From: Pontixanthobacter rizhaonensis
GTDB taxonomy: Bacteria; Pseudomonadota; Alphaproteobacteria; Sphingomonadales; Sphingomonadaceae
Length of the DNA stretch: 64,000 nt
Direction: 5' to 3'
Assembly (NCBI RefSeq): GCF_012972675.1
Contig: NZ_JABCRE010000003.1
Coordinates: 248,001 to 312,000, forward strand
The stretch's first letter is position 1, and every line of letters starts with the position of its first letter. The position numbers were made by a program, and so were the translations under genes. The notes beneath the pieces are model-generated. The model was not told the DNA's origin. It did no database searches and saw only the letters and a program-made list of their open reading frames with translations. Below are positions 39,388 to 48,420 of this stretch, piece after piece.

Positions 39388-39995
39388 TGGACCGGCTGTT
39401 TAGCTGTGCCCAGCAACCGGGCAATGGGAAGGTCATGGTGGCCAGCGGCAGCGGCATCAAATACCGCCCGCTTATCATCCCCCCTAATTACGAACAGCAG
39501 GCTGTCGGACCGTATCAAGGCGGGTATCGTCAGGGTAATCCGGTCAAATGGTGCCTCTGGCGGTAAGGGATCGGGCGTCAAACGGCGCACCATCAGCGGA
39601 TCATCGCTTTGCGGATCGGTATTGGGAAACAATGAAGCGATATGGCCATCCGCGCCCATTCCCAACCACGCCAGCGCAAAATGTGGCGGCACGGCATTTT
39701 CAGTCAGCGTTACCACCTGTGCGCCGACAGGCTCCAATAAGCTGCGGATTTTGCCCGTATTGCTGGCCGGGTGATCTTCCGGCACGATTCTGTCATCGCC
39801 GGGCCAGACAGAGATTTGGGTCCAGTCGAGATCCGACCGGGCCAGCTCTTCCAAGATCGGGAAAGGGGTCGAACCACCGGGAACCGTAATGGCTATTGGT
39901 CCGCCAGCCTCTGTCATAGCTGCCTCTAATCGCGCTTTGATCCAGTCAGCGATCGCGGCGCTATCTGCGCCGGCTTGGGTGGTGATATCTGCCAT
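39375..39995 (-). CDS. pgl: 6-phosphogluconolactonase
   Basis: 206 residues, DevB/SOL family of the pentose phosphate/Entner-Doudoroff pathway. AITVPGGSTPFPILEEL, ISVWPGDDRIVPEDHPASN and WLGMGADGHIASLFP are diagnostic. ATG at 39995 starts only 14 bases after the dps terminator stem; the frame is open through the terminator to 40124, but that part reads as non-coding. Slightly shorter than typical members (220-260). Confidence 0.9.
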   Translation of the reverse strand: MADITTQAGADSAAIADWIKARLEAAMTEAGGPIAITVPGGSTPFPILEELARSDLDWTQISVWPGDDRIVPEDHPASNTGKIRSLLEPVGAQVVTLTENAVPPHFALAWLGMGADGHIASLFPNTDPQSDDPLMVRRLTPDPLPPEAPFDRITLTIPALIRSDSLLFVIRGDDKRAVFDAAAAGHHDLPIARLLGTAKQPVHCFT

Positions 39996-40009
39996 ACAAG
40001 ATGCATAGC

Positions 40010-40048
40010 AAAAAGCCCGCCCCGGCGCAGTGCCAAAGCGGGCTTTTT
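40010..40048 (-). terminator. Intrinsic terminator of dps
   Basis: Stem AAAAAGCCCGC (40010-40020) / GCGGGCTTTTT (40038-40048). On the minus strand it follows the dps stop and lies immediately before the pgl start. Confidence 0.9.
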
Positions 40049-40069
40049 CACAAGAGTACGTATGCGTAC

Positions 40070-40531
40070 TTACTTCAAAGTTTGCGTCAGGAACCAGACC
40101 CGCTGTTCTGCCATGTCGGTCCAATCGTCGAGCAAGCCGTCTGTGGCATTGTCACCCGCATTTTCCGCAAGGGATTTTAGGCCTTTCAGTCGCTTGACCA
40201 TATTGGCATTATCATCGCGCAGTTCCTCCAACATCGCTTCCGCACTCAGCGTTGCATCATCTTGGTCTTTGACCTGCGTGTTCTGTGCGACAGACCCGAT
40301 TGAAGTGAGAGTGTTCCGGCCCAGCTTGCGCACCCGTTCTCCGATCACGTCGATTTGGTCGCGGATTTCGATAGCCTGTTCGTCAAACAACAAATGCAGG
40401 TCGCGAAAGCGTGGGCCTGCCACGTGCCAGTGAAAGTTCTTGGTCTTGAAAAAGAGCGCCAAATGGTCTGCGAGCAATGCATTGAGTTCGCTTGCCAATG
40501 CGGTTGTAGAATTATCGCCTGTATCGGCCAT
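40070..40531 (-). CDS. dps: Dps-family DNA-binding ferritin-like protein
   Basis: 153 residues, four-helix ferritin fold. The ferroxidase site between subunits is seen in NFHWHVAGPRFRDLHLLFDEQAIEIRDQIDVIGER. Protects DNA by storing iron and consuming peroxide. The N-terminal tail is short and weakly charged, so DNA binding may be limited. Own terminator downstream. Confidence 0.95.
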   Translation of the reverse strand: MADTGDNSTTALASELNALLADHLALFFKTKNFHWHVAGPRFRDLHLLFDEQAIEIRDQIDVIGERVRKLGRNTLTSIGSVAQNTQVKDQDDATLSAEAMLEELRDDNANMVKRLKGLKSLAENAGDNATDGLLDDWTDMAEQRVWFLTQTLK

Positions 40532-40627
40532 GATATGTTTCCTCCAAAGTGTGTGTCTGAAGGTAAAACGGGTGACAGGGATTAATGTTTCGAGAGTTTA
40601 GCGATTAACACTGATCGCTTTTGGCGA

Positions 40628-41191
40628 TCATCCAACTATGCCCCGCGCGCTCAAGCCGACATAAATACCCACGATCAGAATAATCGCGGCGAGCACCCTG
40701 CGGATAAGCTTGAGTGGCAGTATTACCGGCAGGTCCTCTGCCATTGTCCAGCCAGCTGCGATGGCAATCATACCGCCAAGCGCTCCGCCCGCCGCGGCGA
40801 ACCAGGGCGTCCCTGTGGATGCGGCAAACGCGAAAATCAGAAAGCGGGAACCATCACCCAACTGGCGCGCCAGCATCACAATTGCCGTTGCCCCCAGCGA
40901 GTATGTCGGCTCCTTCGGCGGTTTGACTTTCACCGGCCAAGCCAATTCAAACGCTGCGGCAAACAGGGCAAATGCGACCAGCATGGTTTTGCCCGCGCTG
41001 GGCAAGATTGATGCGATATATTGGCCCGACAACGCCATTGCGGCAGCTGTGATAACTGCGATGATACAGCCCACAACCAGCAAGCCCAAACGCCCGCCTT
41101 GCCGGGCAGACAGATCAGCCATCAGCAATTGATCCCGTCCGCCAAAGCTGGTGAGCGCGACTGCAACAAGGGCGAGGAAAAAGGCTGGCAT
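40628..41191 (-). CDS. GDT1/TMEM165 (UPF0016)-like membrane protein with degenerate motifs
   Basis: 187 residues, six hydrophobic helices arranged as two repeats. UPF0016 transporters carry E-x-G-D-(K/R)-(T/S) in each repeat; here the corresponding places read TSFGGRDQL and RQLGDGSRF, lacking the Glu. It may therefore have altered or lost Mn/Ca transport. Assignment rests on topology and these motif remnants. Confidence 0.6.
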   Translation of the reverse strand: MPAFFLALVAVALTSFGGRDQLLMADLSARQGGRLGLLVVGCIIAVITAAAMALSGQYIASILPSAGKTMLVAFALFAAAFELAWPVKVKPPKEPTYSLGATAIVMLARQLGDGSRFLIFAFAASTGTPWFAAAGGALGGMIAIAAGWTMAEDLPVILPLKLIRRVLAAIILIVGIYVGLSARGIVG

Positions 41192-41285
41192 GACTTCCGC
41201 CTTAAGCCGTCTTAGCAGCTATGCAAGCAGGCGTAGCTCCATTCGCAGAGCTTAGGTCACGGAAGCTTAGGTCACCAAACCCAGT

Positions 41286-42635
41286 TCAGGAAAACCACGG
41301 CCCCTTGATCGCTAACGTTGCTGTGGGACTATAGGCGTTGACGAACAAAGTCTTGCCATCAGGGGAGAAGCACGCCCCCGCCGGTTCGGTTTGTATCCGC
41401 AGAAGACCGAGAGGATACGCCTCGCCCTGCGGTGTAACGCCGCGCAAATGGTTGGTCACAGTATCGGTGTATTGATCTTCACATACAATCAAATGGCCAT
41501 TGTCCTGAACCGTAAGATTGTCGCCATAATTGAACTGATCACCCGATGTACTCTCAAAGAACAATGACAAGGCATCCGGCCCGCCATTCTTACCGGGAAT
41601 AAGACGGAAAATCTGGCCAAGCTTGGCCGCGCCCCCATTGGTTGAACAGAAATACAATTCCCCGTCGCCCATGTGGATGCCCTCACCGCGCGCGATTTTC
41701 AGGCCGCCAGCTGCCGCACCGCGTATCCGCAGATCATTCTTCGGGGCTTCAGGATTGTCCAAATCAATCCACCTGACGGGATGATCGGTGCCCACTGTCA
41801 TGGCCGGATTTTCCCAATTGCGCGCATCTGTGATGTCTTCTGACAGAGCCAGTGCTTGCAGTTTTCCGCCCTCTGCCAGCTTGCCCGGTACATTTGGAAT
41901 AAACCGGTACAGCATCGCATCGTTCATATCTTCCGTCAGATAGACAATCCCAGTGCGCGGATCGACAGCAGCGGCTTCATGGTTGAAACGCCCCATCGCT
42001 TTAAGCGGCGCAGGGTTCACTTGGCGCCCTGCATCGGCCGGGATTTCAAACACCCAGCCGTGCTTATCCGCCAAATCGCGTTCACGCGTCCACATGGATT
42101 CTTCGCAGGTTAGCCAGCTGCCCCAAGGGGTCGTGCCGCCAGCACAATTGCGGATGGTTCCTGCCATTGAACGATATTGCTGCTCCACTTCCAGTGTCGC
42201 CGCATCCAGCACCAAGGTGGTCGTCCCGCCGGGCAGAACATTACCTTCTGCGTCGCGGCCAAACCCTTCCGAATACTCACCGCCCAAATCATGTGCAGGG
42301 CCAAGCTCATGGTTGCGGACCAGCGCAATTTTACCATTGCCGAGGTCAATGCAGCCCATGCCGTCCGCGCGGTCTGGCACGGTGCCGCCATCATCCATTG
42401 CATCGCCAAGCTTGGAAATCACGCGGTAGGAAAACCCCTGAGGTAGATCGAGCATCCCCGCAGGATCGGGAACAAGATCGCCGTAACCACCGAAGCTGGA
42501 CGCGCCCGCCATACGGTTGTTGCCGGTGCCAACCGTGGTACATCCACTCGCAATCAGCGCCGCAAATGCAGACCCGGTTGCGCCCAGAAATTTGCGGCGG
42601 CTGGGTGCAATAACGGGCAGGATAGTATCACTCAT
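41286..42635 (-). CDS. PhoX-like (DUF839) protein, Tat-exported lipoprotein
   Basis: 449 residues. The N-terminus has a twin-arginine signal SRRKFLGATGSAFAALIASGC, with the Cys suggesting a lipid anchor. The body matches DUF839/PhoX: MDDGGTVPDRADGMGCI, ALVRNHELGP, TPWGSWLTCEESM, GRFNHEAAAVDPRTGIVYLTEDMND and LIVCEDQ. PhoX phosphatases bind Fe/Ca, but this shorter branch is not proven to be a phosphatase. ATG at 42635 has GGAGAG upstream. Confidence 0.9.
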   Translation of the reverse strand: MSDTILPVIAPSRRKFLGATGSAFAALIASGCTTVGTGNNRMAGASSFGGYGDLVPDPAGMLDLPQGFSYRVISKLGDAMDDGGTVPDRADGMGCIDLGNGKIALVRNHELGPAHDLGGEYSEGFGRDAEGNVLPGGTTTLVLDAATLEVEQQYRSMAGTIRNCAGGTTPWGSWLTCEESMWTRERDLADKHGWVFEIPADAGRQVNPAPLKAMGRFNHEAAAVDPRTGIVYLTEDMNDAMLYRFIPNVPGKLAEGGKLQALALSEDITDARNWENPAMTVGTDHPVRWIDLDNPEAPKNDLRIRGAAAGGLKIARGEGIHMGDGELYFCSTNGGAAKLGQIFRLIPGKNGGPDALSLFFESTSGDQFNYGDNLTVQDNGHLIVCEDQYTDTVTNHLRGVTPQGEAYPLGLLRIQTEPAGACFSPDGKTLFVNAYSPTATLAIKGPWFS

Positions 42636-42722
42636 CGGGTCTCTCCATTGGGAATATCCATTTGCGATAGCACGATGAAACGACCATGACACTTGCAAAC
42701 AAATTTATGGAGGATGTGCACG

Positions 42723-43517
42723 ATGAAACTCGAAGCAGGAATGGCCGCTATTGTGACAGGCGGAGCATCCGGTTTGGGCCAAGCCAGCGCGACAGCTTTG
42801 GCCGATCAGGGTCTGAAAGTGGCCATCTTCGACATCAATGAAGAAGAAGGCGAAAAGCACGCGGCCGCAATCGGCGGTACATTCCACCACGTCAATATTA
42901 TGGACGAGCAATCCGTGGTGGATGGCTTCGCCGCCGCGCGCAGCGCCAACGGGCAGGAACGGGTGACTGTTCACTGCGCGATGGCCAGCAAACGCGGCAA
43001 AACGATTGGGTGGGACAAGGAAAGTGGCGCCTATAAACGCCTCTCCACAGAAGACTATGCATTTGGTGCGGAGGGCATTCTCGTATCCAGCTACCGCATT
43101 GCGTCACACTCCGCGCTCGGCATGGCAAACAGCGACCCGGTCAATGATGATGGGGAGCGCGGCGCGATCACGCTGACGGCATCCGTCGCTGCGCAAGATG
43201 GCCAGATCGGCCAAGTGATTTATGGCAGTTGCAAATCCGGGGTAAACGGATTGGTCCTGCCCATGGCGCGTGACCTGATGCAGCTCGGCATCCGGGTGAA
43301 CTCTGTCATGCCAGGGATTTTTGCCACACCACTGATGCTGGGCATGAAGGACCGGAACCCGCAAATGTGGGATCAATTGAATGCATCTGTCCCGTTTCCC
43401 AAGCGCCTTGGTAATCCGGAAGAATTTGCCAGCCTAATTCTGGAAATCGCCCGAAACAGCTACATTAACGGGCATCAGTTCCGGCTTGACGGCGCCATCA
43501 GGATGCCGCCGCGCTAA
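42723..43517 (+). CDS. SDR family oxidoreductase (3-hydroxyacyl-CoA dehydrogenase-like)
   Basis: 264 residues. NAD-binding TGGASGLGQASA, the acidic DINEEE selecting NAD, catalytic Ser in TASVAAQ and Y-x-x-x-K in YGSCK. The overall sequence resembles HSD17B10-type 3-hydroxyacyl-CoA dehydrogenases, except that the common NCAG is replaced by HCAMAS. ATG at 42723 has GGAGG nine bases before it. It stands alone; the adjacent PhoX-like gene is divergent. Confidence 0.9.
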   Translation: MKLEAGMAAIVTGGASGLGQASATALADQGLKVAIFDINEEEGEKHAAAIGGTFHHVNIMDEQSVVDGFAAARSANGQERVTVHCAMASKRGKTIGWDKESGAYKRLSTEDYAFGAEGILVSSYRIASHSALGMANSDPVNDDGERGAITLTASVAAQDGQIGQVIYGSCKSGVNGLVLPMARDLMQLGIRVNSVMPGIFATPLMLGMKDRNPQMWDQLNASVPFPKRLGNPEEFASLILEIARNSYINGHQFRLDGAIRMPPR

Positions 43518-43566
43518 CCGCCATCATGACGCCGAACAGTGTGGGACCGCGCACGATAGGCTGGCT

Positions 43567-43815
43567 TCAGATACACCAGTCGATCTGTTGTCCCTTGCTG
43601 TTCACATGGGTCATCGTCTGGCGATTGATCACCATGCGGTCGTACAATCTACGAACCAAGTTGCTACCGGTCTTTTCAAACAAAAACGGAAAGACGCCGT
43701 GAAGCACACAGGCAGCCCCCGCCATGATCATCGGGAACCCGAAGCTGGTCGCGGCAACGAAGTGCTCCGAATATGTCTCACCTACAGATCGGGGATGGTC
43801 GGTAAAAATGTTCAT
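43567..43815 (-). CDS. DUF6356 family small protein
   Basis: 82 residues: FTDHPRSVGETYSEHFVAATSFGFPMIMAGAACVLHGVFPFLFEKTGS, then RLYDRMV. Central hydrophobic segment (residues 24-46) suggests a membrane helix. The pattern HPxxVGExYxEH is that of DUF6356, of unknown function. Follows the YeiH gene by 13 bases on the same strand. Confidence 0.8.
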   Translation of the reverse strand: MNIFTDHPRSVGETYSEHFVAATSFGFPMIMAGAACVLHGVFPFLFEKTGSNLVRRLYDRMVINRQTMTHVNSKGQQIDWCI

Positions 43816-43828
43816 TTGCGCTCCGATT

Positions 43829-44896
43829 TTAGATCATTTGGGCAGCAATCAAGGACAAAATAAAGGCTGTTAGCGTGGTCATAATAACCGGTCCAAAACA
43901 CTGCAAGCCATGCGACAAAAGGCCGGCGAGATTTGACTTGACGGCAGCTGCGATAACCGCAAGCAGCAGCAGAATATTGGCGATCGAAATACCGCTGCTG
44001 CTGACTATCGCGGGCAAGGCAACCACGCTGTTGACGATCACCAATGCAATGAACCCGGCAATGAACCACGGCAGCCCCTGACGCAGTGTAAATGTTTGCT
44101 GAGCTCCATCCGCGGCACCTGACCTGTTGAGCACGACTGTAACAATCAACAATACTGGAACCAGCAAACTAACCCGGGAAAGCTTCACCACTGTGGCCAC
44201 TTCGCCCGCATGTTCGGAGTAGGAAAATCCGCCGCCGATTGCCTGCGCCACATCATGGATAGATGCACCGATCAGGAACCCTGCTTGCGTGTCGCTCAGA
44301 CCCAGAAAAGCAGCAATCGCCGGATAGAATGTCATCGCGCATGCGCTCGCAATGGTCGTACCCAGCAATACAATCGTGAAGCGTTCTTGGCTCACCCGTT
44401 TCTCACCAATGATGCTCCACAGGGCAAGAGCCGCAGATGCACCGCAAATGGCCGTGGCTCCGCCCGCCAAAAGGCCGAACAGAATATCTTGCTTAAACAA
44501 CCTCGCCGCCAATAGGCCGGCAAAGATCACAGTGGCTATGATCACAACCAGCGCCAGAAACGGATAAAGGCCAAGATCGGTGATCTCGCCGATGGTGATA
44601 CGCAGGCCCAACAGCACAATGCCCAAGCGCAGCAATGTTTGCGAAGCCAGATCCAGCCCCGCAGACAGCCGTTTGTCAGCGCTCACAAAATTCAGCGCCA
44701 AACCGATCAATAAGCCCATCAGAATAGCAGGCGGCCCGTAATGCTCGCTCAGCCATAATGCAGCCAAGGCTGCAACGGCAACTACCGCCAAACCCGGCAA
44801 ATACGACGCGATTGTTCGGCGTTCTTTAGGCTCCGTTAGCTGCAGTTCTCCGTAGAGATCCGCCATGTAGAATTCTTCACGGGCCTGCTTCGCCAT
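43829..44896 (-). CDS. YeiH family (UPF0324) putative sulfate exporter
   Basis: 355 residues, about ten membrane helices. ILMGLLIGLALNF, SQTLLRLGIVLLGLRI, GGATAICGASAALAL and GASIHDVAQAIGGGFSYS are signatures of the UPF0324/PSE family, inner membrane proteins linked to sulfite/sulfate handling. ATG 44896 or 44866 are both possible. Probably one unit with the DUF6356 gene. Confidence 0.9.
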   Translation of the reverse strand: MAKQAREEFYMADLYGELQLTEPKERRTIASYLPGLAVVAVAALAALWLSEHYGPPAILMGLLIGLALNFVSADKRLSAGLDLASQTLLRLGIVLLGLRITIGEITDLGLYPFLALVVIIATVIFAGLLAARLFKQDILFGLLAGGATAICGASAALALWSIIGEKRVSQERFTIVLLGTTIASACAMTFYPAIAAFLGLSDTQAGFLIGASIHDVAQAIGGGFSYSEHAGEVATVVKLSRVSLLVPVLLIVTVVLNRSGAADGAQQTFTLRQGLPWFIAGFIALVIVNSVVALPAIVSSSGISIANILLLLAVIAAAVKSNLAGLLSHGLQCFGPVIMTTLTAFILSLIAAQMI

Positions 44897-44917
44897 ATTC
44901 TACCCCGCAGAACGGCT

Positions 44918-44991
44918 TGGAGCGGGTGAAGGGAATCGAACCCTCGTCGTCAGCTTGGGAAGCTGCTGCTCTACCATTGAGCTACACCCGC
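44918..44991 (-). tRNA. tRNA-Gly (anticodon CCC)
   Basis: Complete cloverleaf on the minus strand: acceptor GCGGGTG/CACCCGC, D arm GCTC/GAGC, anticodon loop TTCCCAA, T arm AGGG-TTCGATT-CCCT, encoded CCA. The anticodon reads GGG. Confidence 0.97.
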
Positions 44992-45351
44992 ATTTCAAGG
45001 ACTTAGCCTTACCTAGCCTCCGCGGTTTACAATACGGTTCGCGCATTCCCGCAGAGACGGCAGTTCAGATTGACCACAATAGCCTTGTCGTCAACGAGTC
45101 TTTTGCGGATTTTCTCGGCCTGTTGGTCGACCTTGGTTGGCCGCTTCCAATTCCGTAAACCTGCCAATGTTGCTCAGAAGCGATGGTCTGTAGGCGCTTT
45201 ACACCAATGACATGCCGTCGAGGCTGAGCCTGCCGCAGCGCTTCTCCTCGGCAACTTTCAATCAAACGCATGGATGGTAACGATTTTACCAGTCACCTGT
45301 CCAGAACAGCAGCAAGGCCCCTATGTACAAGCCGTTACATCAGGGGTTTTG
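44992..45351. other. 360-base gap between tRNA-Gly and tRNA-Thr, no gene seen
   Basis: A plus-strand frame begins inside the tRNA and ends at 45158, but has no start outside the tRNA, no ribosome site and no recognised sequence. No hairpin with T-tract was noticed. The gap may hold tRNA promoters for the minus strand. Confidence 0.5.
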
Positions 45352-45427
45352 TGGTGCCGCTTAGAGGACTCGAACCTCTGACCCCATCATTACGAATGAT
45401 GTGCTCTACCACCTGAGCTAAAGCGGC
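45352..45427 (-). tRNA. tRNA-Thr (anticodon CGT)
   Basis: Minus-strand cloverleaf: acceptor GCCGCTT/AAGCGGC, D arm GCTC...GAGC, anticodon stem CATCA/TGATG with loop TTCGTAA, T arm AGAGG-TTCGAGT-CCTCT, encoded CCA. Reads ACG. Confidence 0.97.
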
Positions 45428-45477
45428 GCGGCGGGATCTGTTCGGGTCATGGACTGAACCCTGTACCCGCGGAATTA

Positions 45478-45551
45478 TGGAGGCCCGAGCCGGAATCGAA
45501 CCGGCGTGCACGGTTTTGCAAACCGCTGCGTCACCACTCCGCCATCGGGCC
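45478..45551 (-). tRNA. tRNA-Cys (anticodon GCA)
   Basis: Minus-strand cloverleaf: acceptor GGCCCGA/TCGGGCC, anticodon stem GCGGT/ACCGT with loop TTGCAAA, T arm GCCGG-TTCGATT-CCGGC, encoded CCA. Confidence 0.97.
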
Positions 45552-45719
45552 TCTGTTCCCGTGGGTGCCGAGGCACCGCATGGACGGAAGCGGCCAACTA
45601 GCCTCTCCCCACCGTCAAGGCAACATGAATCTAAGCAGAGTATGTGCGCCGTCCTGCGGAACAGAAACCGGGATCATCGGGGCTGGTATGTCATTCTCGA
45701 TGCGCTATGAAACCTGCCC

Positions 45720-46499
45720 ATGAGCGTAAACAATCTGATTGACCCGGTCACCGCCAGTGGCGGGCCTGTGACACTCCAAAATGCAGAAGGCTGGATGCAG
45801 GGACGTACCTTGTATGGAGGCGCATCGGCGCTGATTGCCTATATGTCAGCAATCCGCACATTTCCTGATCTGCCGCCGTTTCGCGCGGGACAAGTCGGCT
45901 TTGTCGCACCAATCGGCGCTGAATTTGAGATCCATAGCGAAATTGTCCGCCAAGGCCGCAACGTTGCGCAGCTGCGTAGTGAAATCCGGAGCGGCGGCCA
46001 AGTGGCGCTGACTGCCTTCTGGCTGTTTGGCACTAGCCGCGAGGCAAACGCCGTTCACCCCGCACCGTATCCGCAACCCGATCCAGGCCGGCCAGAAGAT
46101 TCGCTACCCACCGATACGAGCCGGGCTCCGGAATTTCTCAAGAACAACTATGATGTCCATTACACGGCTGACCGGGCCAAAGCAGATGTACCGATCATCA
46201 GGCGTTGGACGCGTTTGAAAGAACCGTCGGGATTGGATCCCGTGGCCGAACTGATATTGATGGGTGATACTTTGCCCCCATCAGCCGCACGTATTATGCA
46301 GCGGCCTGGACCAATCAGTTCAATCAATTGGTCCTTCAACCTGCTCGATCCGCAACCGACAACCCGCGATGGTTGGTGGCTGGCAGAAACGGCAAGCGAT
46401 CATGCCGATCAAGGGTATTCCAGCGAGCGGTTACGTTTGTGGAATGCCGACGGCAAACAAATGCTGTCGGGCATCCAAGCTGTGGCGATCTTTGGTTAG
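45720..46499 (+). CDS. Acyl-CoA thioesterase family protein (hot-dog fold)
   Basis: 259 residues, two tandem hot-dog domains as in TesB-like type II thioesterases. LQNAEGWMQGRTLYGGASALIAYMSA opens the first domain and GPISSINWSFNLLDPQP and WWLAETASDHADQGYSS the second. Hydrolyses acyl-CoA to free acid and CoA. Convergent with the enoyl-CoA hydratase-like gene. Confidence 0.85.
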   Translation: MSVNNLIDPVTASGGPVTLQNAEGWMQGRTLYGGASALIAYMSAIRTFPDLPPFRAGQVGFVAPIGAEFEIHSEIVRQGRNVAQLRSEIRSGGQVALTAFWLFGTSREANAVHPAPYPQPDPGRPEDSLPTDTSRAPEFLKNNYDVHYTADRAKADVPIIRRWTRLKEPSGLDPVAELILMGDTLPPSAARIMQRPGPISSINWSFNLLDPQPTTRDGWWLAETASDHADQGYSSERLRLWNADGKQMLSGIQAVAIFG

Positions 46500-46508
46500 T
46501 AGGCGCCG

Positions 46509-47315
46509 TTACACATCTTCAAATACTGCCGGGCGCTTGGCCATACCTGCCATCACAGCTTCAATCTGGTTCTTGGACCGCATAATACCGTGCTGTTCGA
46601 TGCTCTCTTCCATCAGTAGCGTATCATTATCTTCATCCGCCATCTTATTATGGAGCCGCTTGGCTGCACGGATCGCATGCGGATTACGGTTTGCGATCTC
46701 GGTCGCGATGGTGGTTGCACGGGCATGCGGGTCGGCATCCACGAAAGTTGCCAATCCATATTCTAGCGCCTCGGCACCGGTAAACTGCCGGTTGGTGTAA
46801 ACGAGCTCTCGCAGCATATCGTCCCGAACAAGGCCTCTCCATAAAGCATAGCCACCCATATCCGGCACCAAGCCCCATTTAAGTTCCATAATAGCCATTC
46901 TGGAATCGGGTGCTGCCACGCGGATGTCGGCGCCGCTCGCAATTTGCATCCCGCCGCCAAAGCACACCCCGTGGATTGCACACACAACTGGCACCGGTAA
47001 CTTCCGCCACTGCGTCGCAACCTGCTGGAATTTGTTAGAATTGCCAAAGGTGCGTTCGGTCAAACCCGGTTCATCAGCAGCTGGTTCACGGCCGAAAGTC
47101 GACGTATCCAGTCCAGCGCAAAAGCTCGGCCCCTCGCCTGACAAAACCACGGCACGCAGGCCTTTCATCGTATGCAGCGCCTGACCGGCCTGAATAATAC
47201 GCTCAAACATTTCAGGATCGAGGGCATTCATCTTGTCGGGCCGTGTGAGCCGTACCTGCGCGACTCCATCATCACCCAAATCGATTGAAACGCGGTCGTT
47301 TGCGGGGAATTCCAT
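46509..47315 (-). CDS. Crotonase / enoyl-CoA hydratase family protein
   Basis: 268 residues. Crotonase fold: LTRPDKMNALDPEMFERI, LSGEGPSFCAGLD (oxyanion loop), CAIHGVCFGGGMQIASGADIRVAAPDSRMAI with a Glu in LKWGLVPD. Acts on acyl-CoA in the cytoplasm. ATG at 47315 follows GGTGAG and is preferred to the open frame to 47348. Substrate unknown. Confidence 0.9.
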   Translation of the reverse strand: MEFPANDRVSIDLGDDGVAQVRLTRPDKMNALDPEMFERIIQAGQALHTMKGLRAVVLSGEGPSFCAGLDTSTFGREPAADEPGLTERTFGNSNKFQQVATQWRKLPVPVVCAIHGVCFGGGMQIASGADIRVAAPDSRMAIMELKWGLVPDMGGYALWRGLVRDDMLRELVYTNRQFTGAEALEYGLATFVDADPHARATTIATEIANRNPHAIRAAKRLHNKMADEDNDTLLMEESIEQHGIMRSKNQIEAVMAGMAKRPAVFEDV

Positions 47316-47419
47316 GCTACTCACCTGATCATTGAACCTGTCAGGCAATGTTACTCAAACACGCACCGCTGTCCAGAGATACTGCCGTTGAAACGCCCCC
47401 AGAAATTCAGCAACCGACT

Positions 47420-48049
47420 TCACAACAAGTCACCCGTCCGCATGGAATAGCATTCGCCAGAAGTGAGGATCAGATGGTCCAGAACCGATAGGCCGAGCAT
47501 GGGCGCTGCGTGGGCTACACGCTTGGTTGCCCGGATATCGTTGTCGCTGGGCGAACATACCCCGGACGGGTGATTATGCGCCATCAGAAATGAAGATGCG
47601 CCGATCGAAAGTGCTTGTCGAAACAGGCTTTGCATATCCAGTTCGACACCATTTCGAGTCCCACAGGCGATCACCTCGTCCCCCAGATAACGCCCCCGCC
47701 CATCACAGAAAATGATCATGAGCTTTTCAACCGCTGTGGCACATAAACGCCGGCGAAGGAAAATATGGAGCTGCCGGTCAGCGGGATCGAGCCGGGCGCT
47801 GACCGCACGCTCATTTCGAACCCCGTCGACCAGCTCGCAAGCAGCGACCAGCAAGGCCTTAAGATTGCGGCCATCTGGCCCCAGCTTTGCGAAATCCATA
47901 TCCGAAGCGCGCAATGCCCGCCCTAAAGTGCCGAACTCGTTCCGCACTGCCTTGGCTATACGGGGTGCTGACGTTCCGAGGAAAGGGGCGAGGAGCCCCT
48001 CCATGATCTGTAATTGCCGTGGCGCTTCACTCGCCGATGATGGAGCCAT
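47420..48049 (-). CDS. radC: RadC-like JAB/MPN+ domain protein
   Basis: 209 residues. The JAMM metal site is seen in the order Glu (in GDEVIACGT), then AHNHPSGVCSPSDND, diagnostic of RadC (DUF2466). N-terminal helical region ELVDGVRNERAVSARL. Despite the name no repair role is established. ATG at 48049 lies inside the preceding membrane protein gene (about 94-base overlap) and gives a length close to the family; an open frame extends to 48187. Last gene of a four-gene minus-strand unit. Confidence 0.88.
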   Translation of the reverse strand: MAPSSASEAPRQLQIMEGLLAPFLGTSAPRIAKAVRNEFGTLGRALRASDMDFAKLGPDGRNLKALLVAACELVDGVRNERAVSARLDPADRQLHIFLRRRLCATAVEKLMIIFCDGRGRYLGDEVIACGTRNGVELDMQSLFRQALSIGASSFLMAHNHPSGVCSPSDNDIRATKRVAHAAPMLGLSVLDHLILTSGECYSMRTGDLL

Positions 48050-48420
48050 ATGCCGAAGCCCAGAATGATGATCTGAAAATAGGACGGACCGGAAAACATC
48101 ACCACATAAGCGATTGGCGATATCGTCTCGCTCAAACCGCGGGCCAAATGCGCTAGAACTGCAATGATCTGGAGGCCGGCCAGCCATAATGTATACATCC
48201 TGTTAGCCTGCGCCGCTATCACAATAAGTGATATTGCAGCCATCAGGTCCATAAGCATCGGCCCATAATCCAACGACGGTGAGGCATAGGTTGGATGAAA
48301 GGTCCAATTATAGAGCTGGAATGCTGCGAATAAGGCCACCATTGTAGAAGCCGCCGCTTTTTCTGGGCCTGCCCCGATCCTGAAGGAAAAGAGGAAACAC
48401 CCCAGCAACAGCAGATCCAA
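47956..48420 (-). CDS. Membrane protein, four helices, unknown function
   Basis: 154 residues from TTG 48420, or 168 from a CTG at 48462 (LTIIELWNDYQGRGLDLLLLG). The CTG has AGAGAGGA six bases before it, whereas the TTG has no ribosome site, so the longer form is likely; there is no ATG or GTG in frame. Four hydrophobic segments with a charged C-terminal tail (HHRRVKRHGNYRSWRG). Third gene in the LuxR-HTH / 113-aa / membrane / radC unit. Confidence 0.7.
   Translation of the reverse strand: MDLLLLGCFLFSFRIGAGPEKAAASTMVALFAAFQLYNWTFHPTYASPSLDYGPMLMDLMAAISLIVIAAQANRMYTLWLAGLQIIAVLAHLARGLSETISPIAYVVMFSGPSYFQIIILGFGIWLHHRRVKRHGNYRSWRGSSPLSSERQHPV

Noticed and set aside
41249-41276. Short tandem repeat AGCTTAGGTCAC, two copies
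   Set aside because: Just downstream of the PhoX-like gene, too short and without context to interpret.
44955-45158. 67-codon plus-strand frame
   Set aside because: It begins inside tRNA-Gly and has no ribosome site or known motif.
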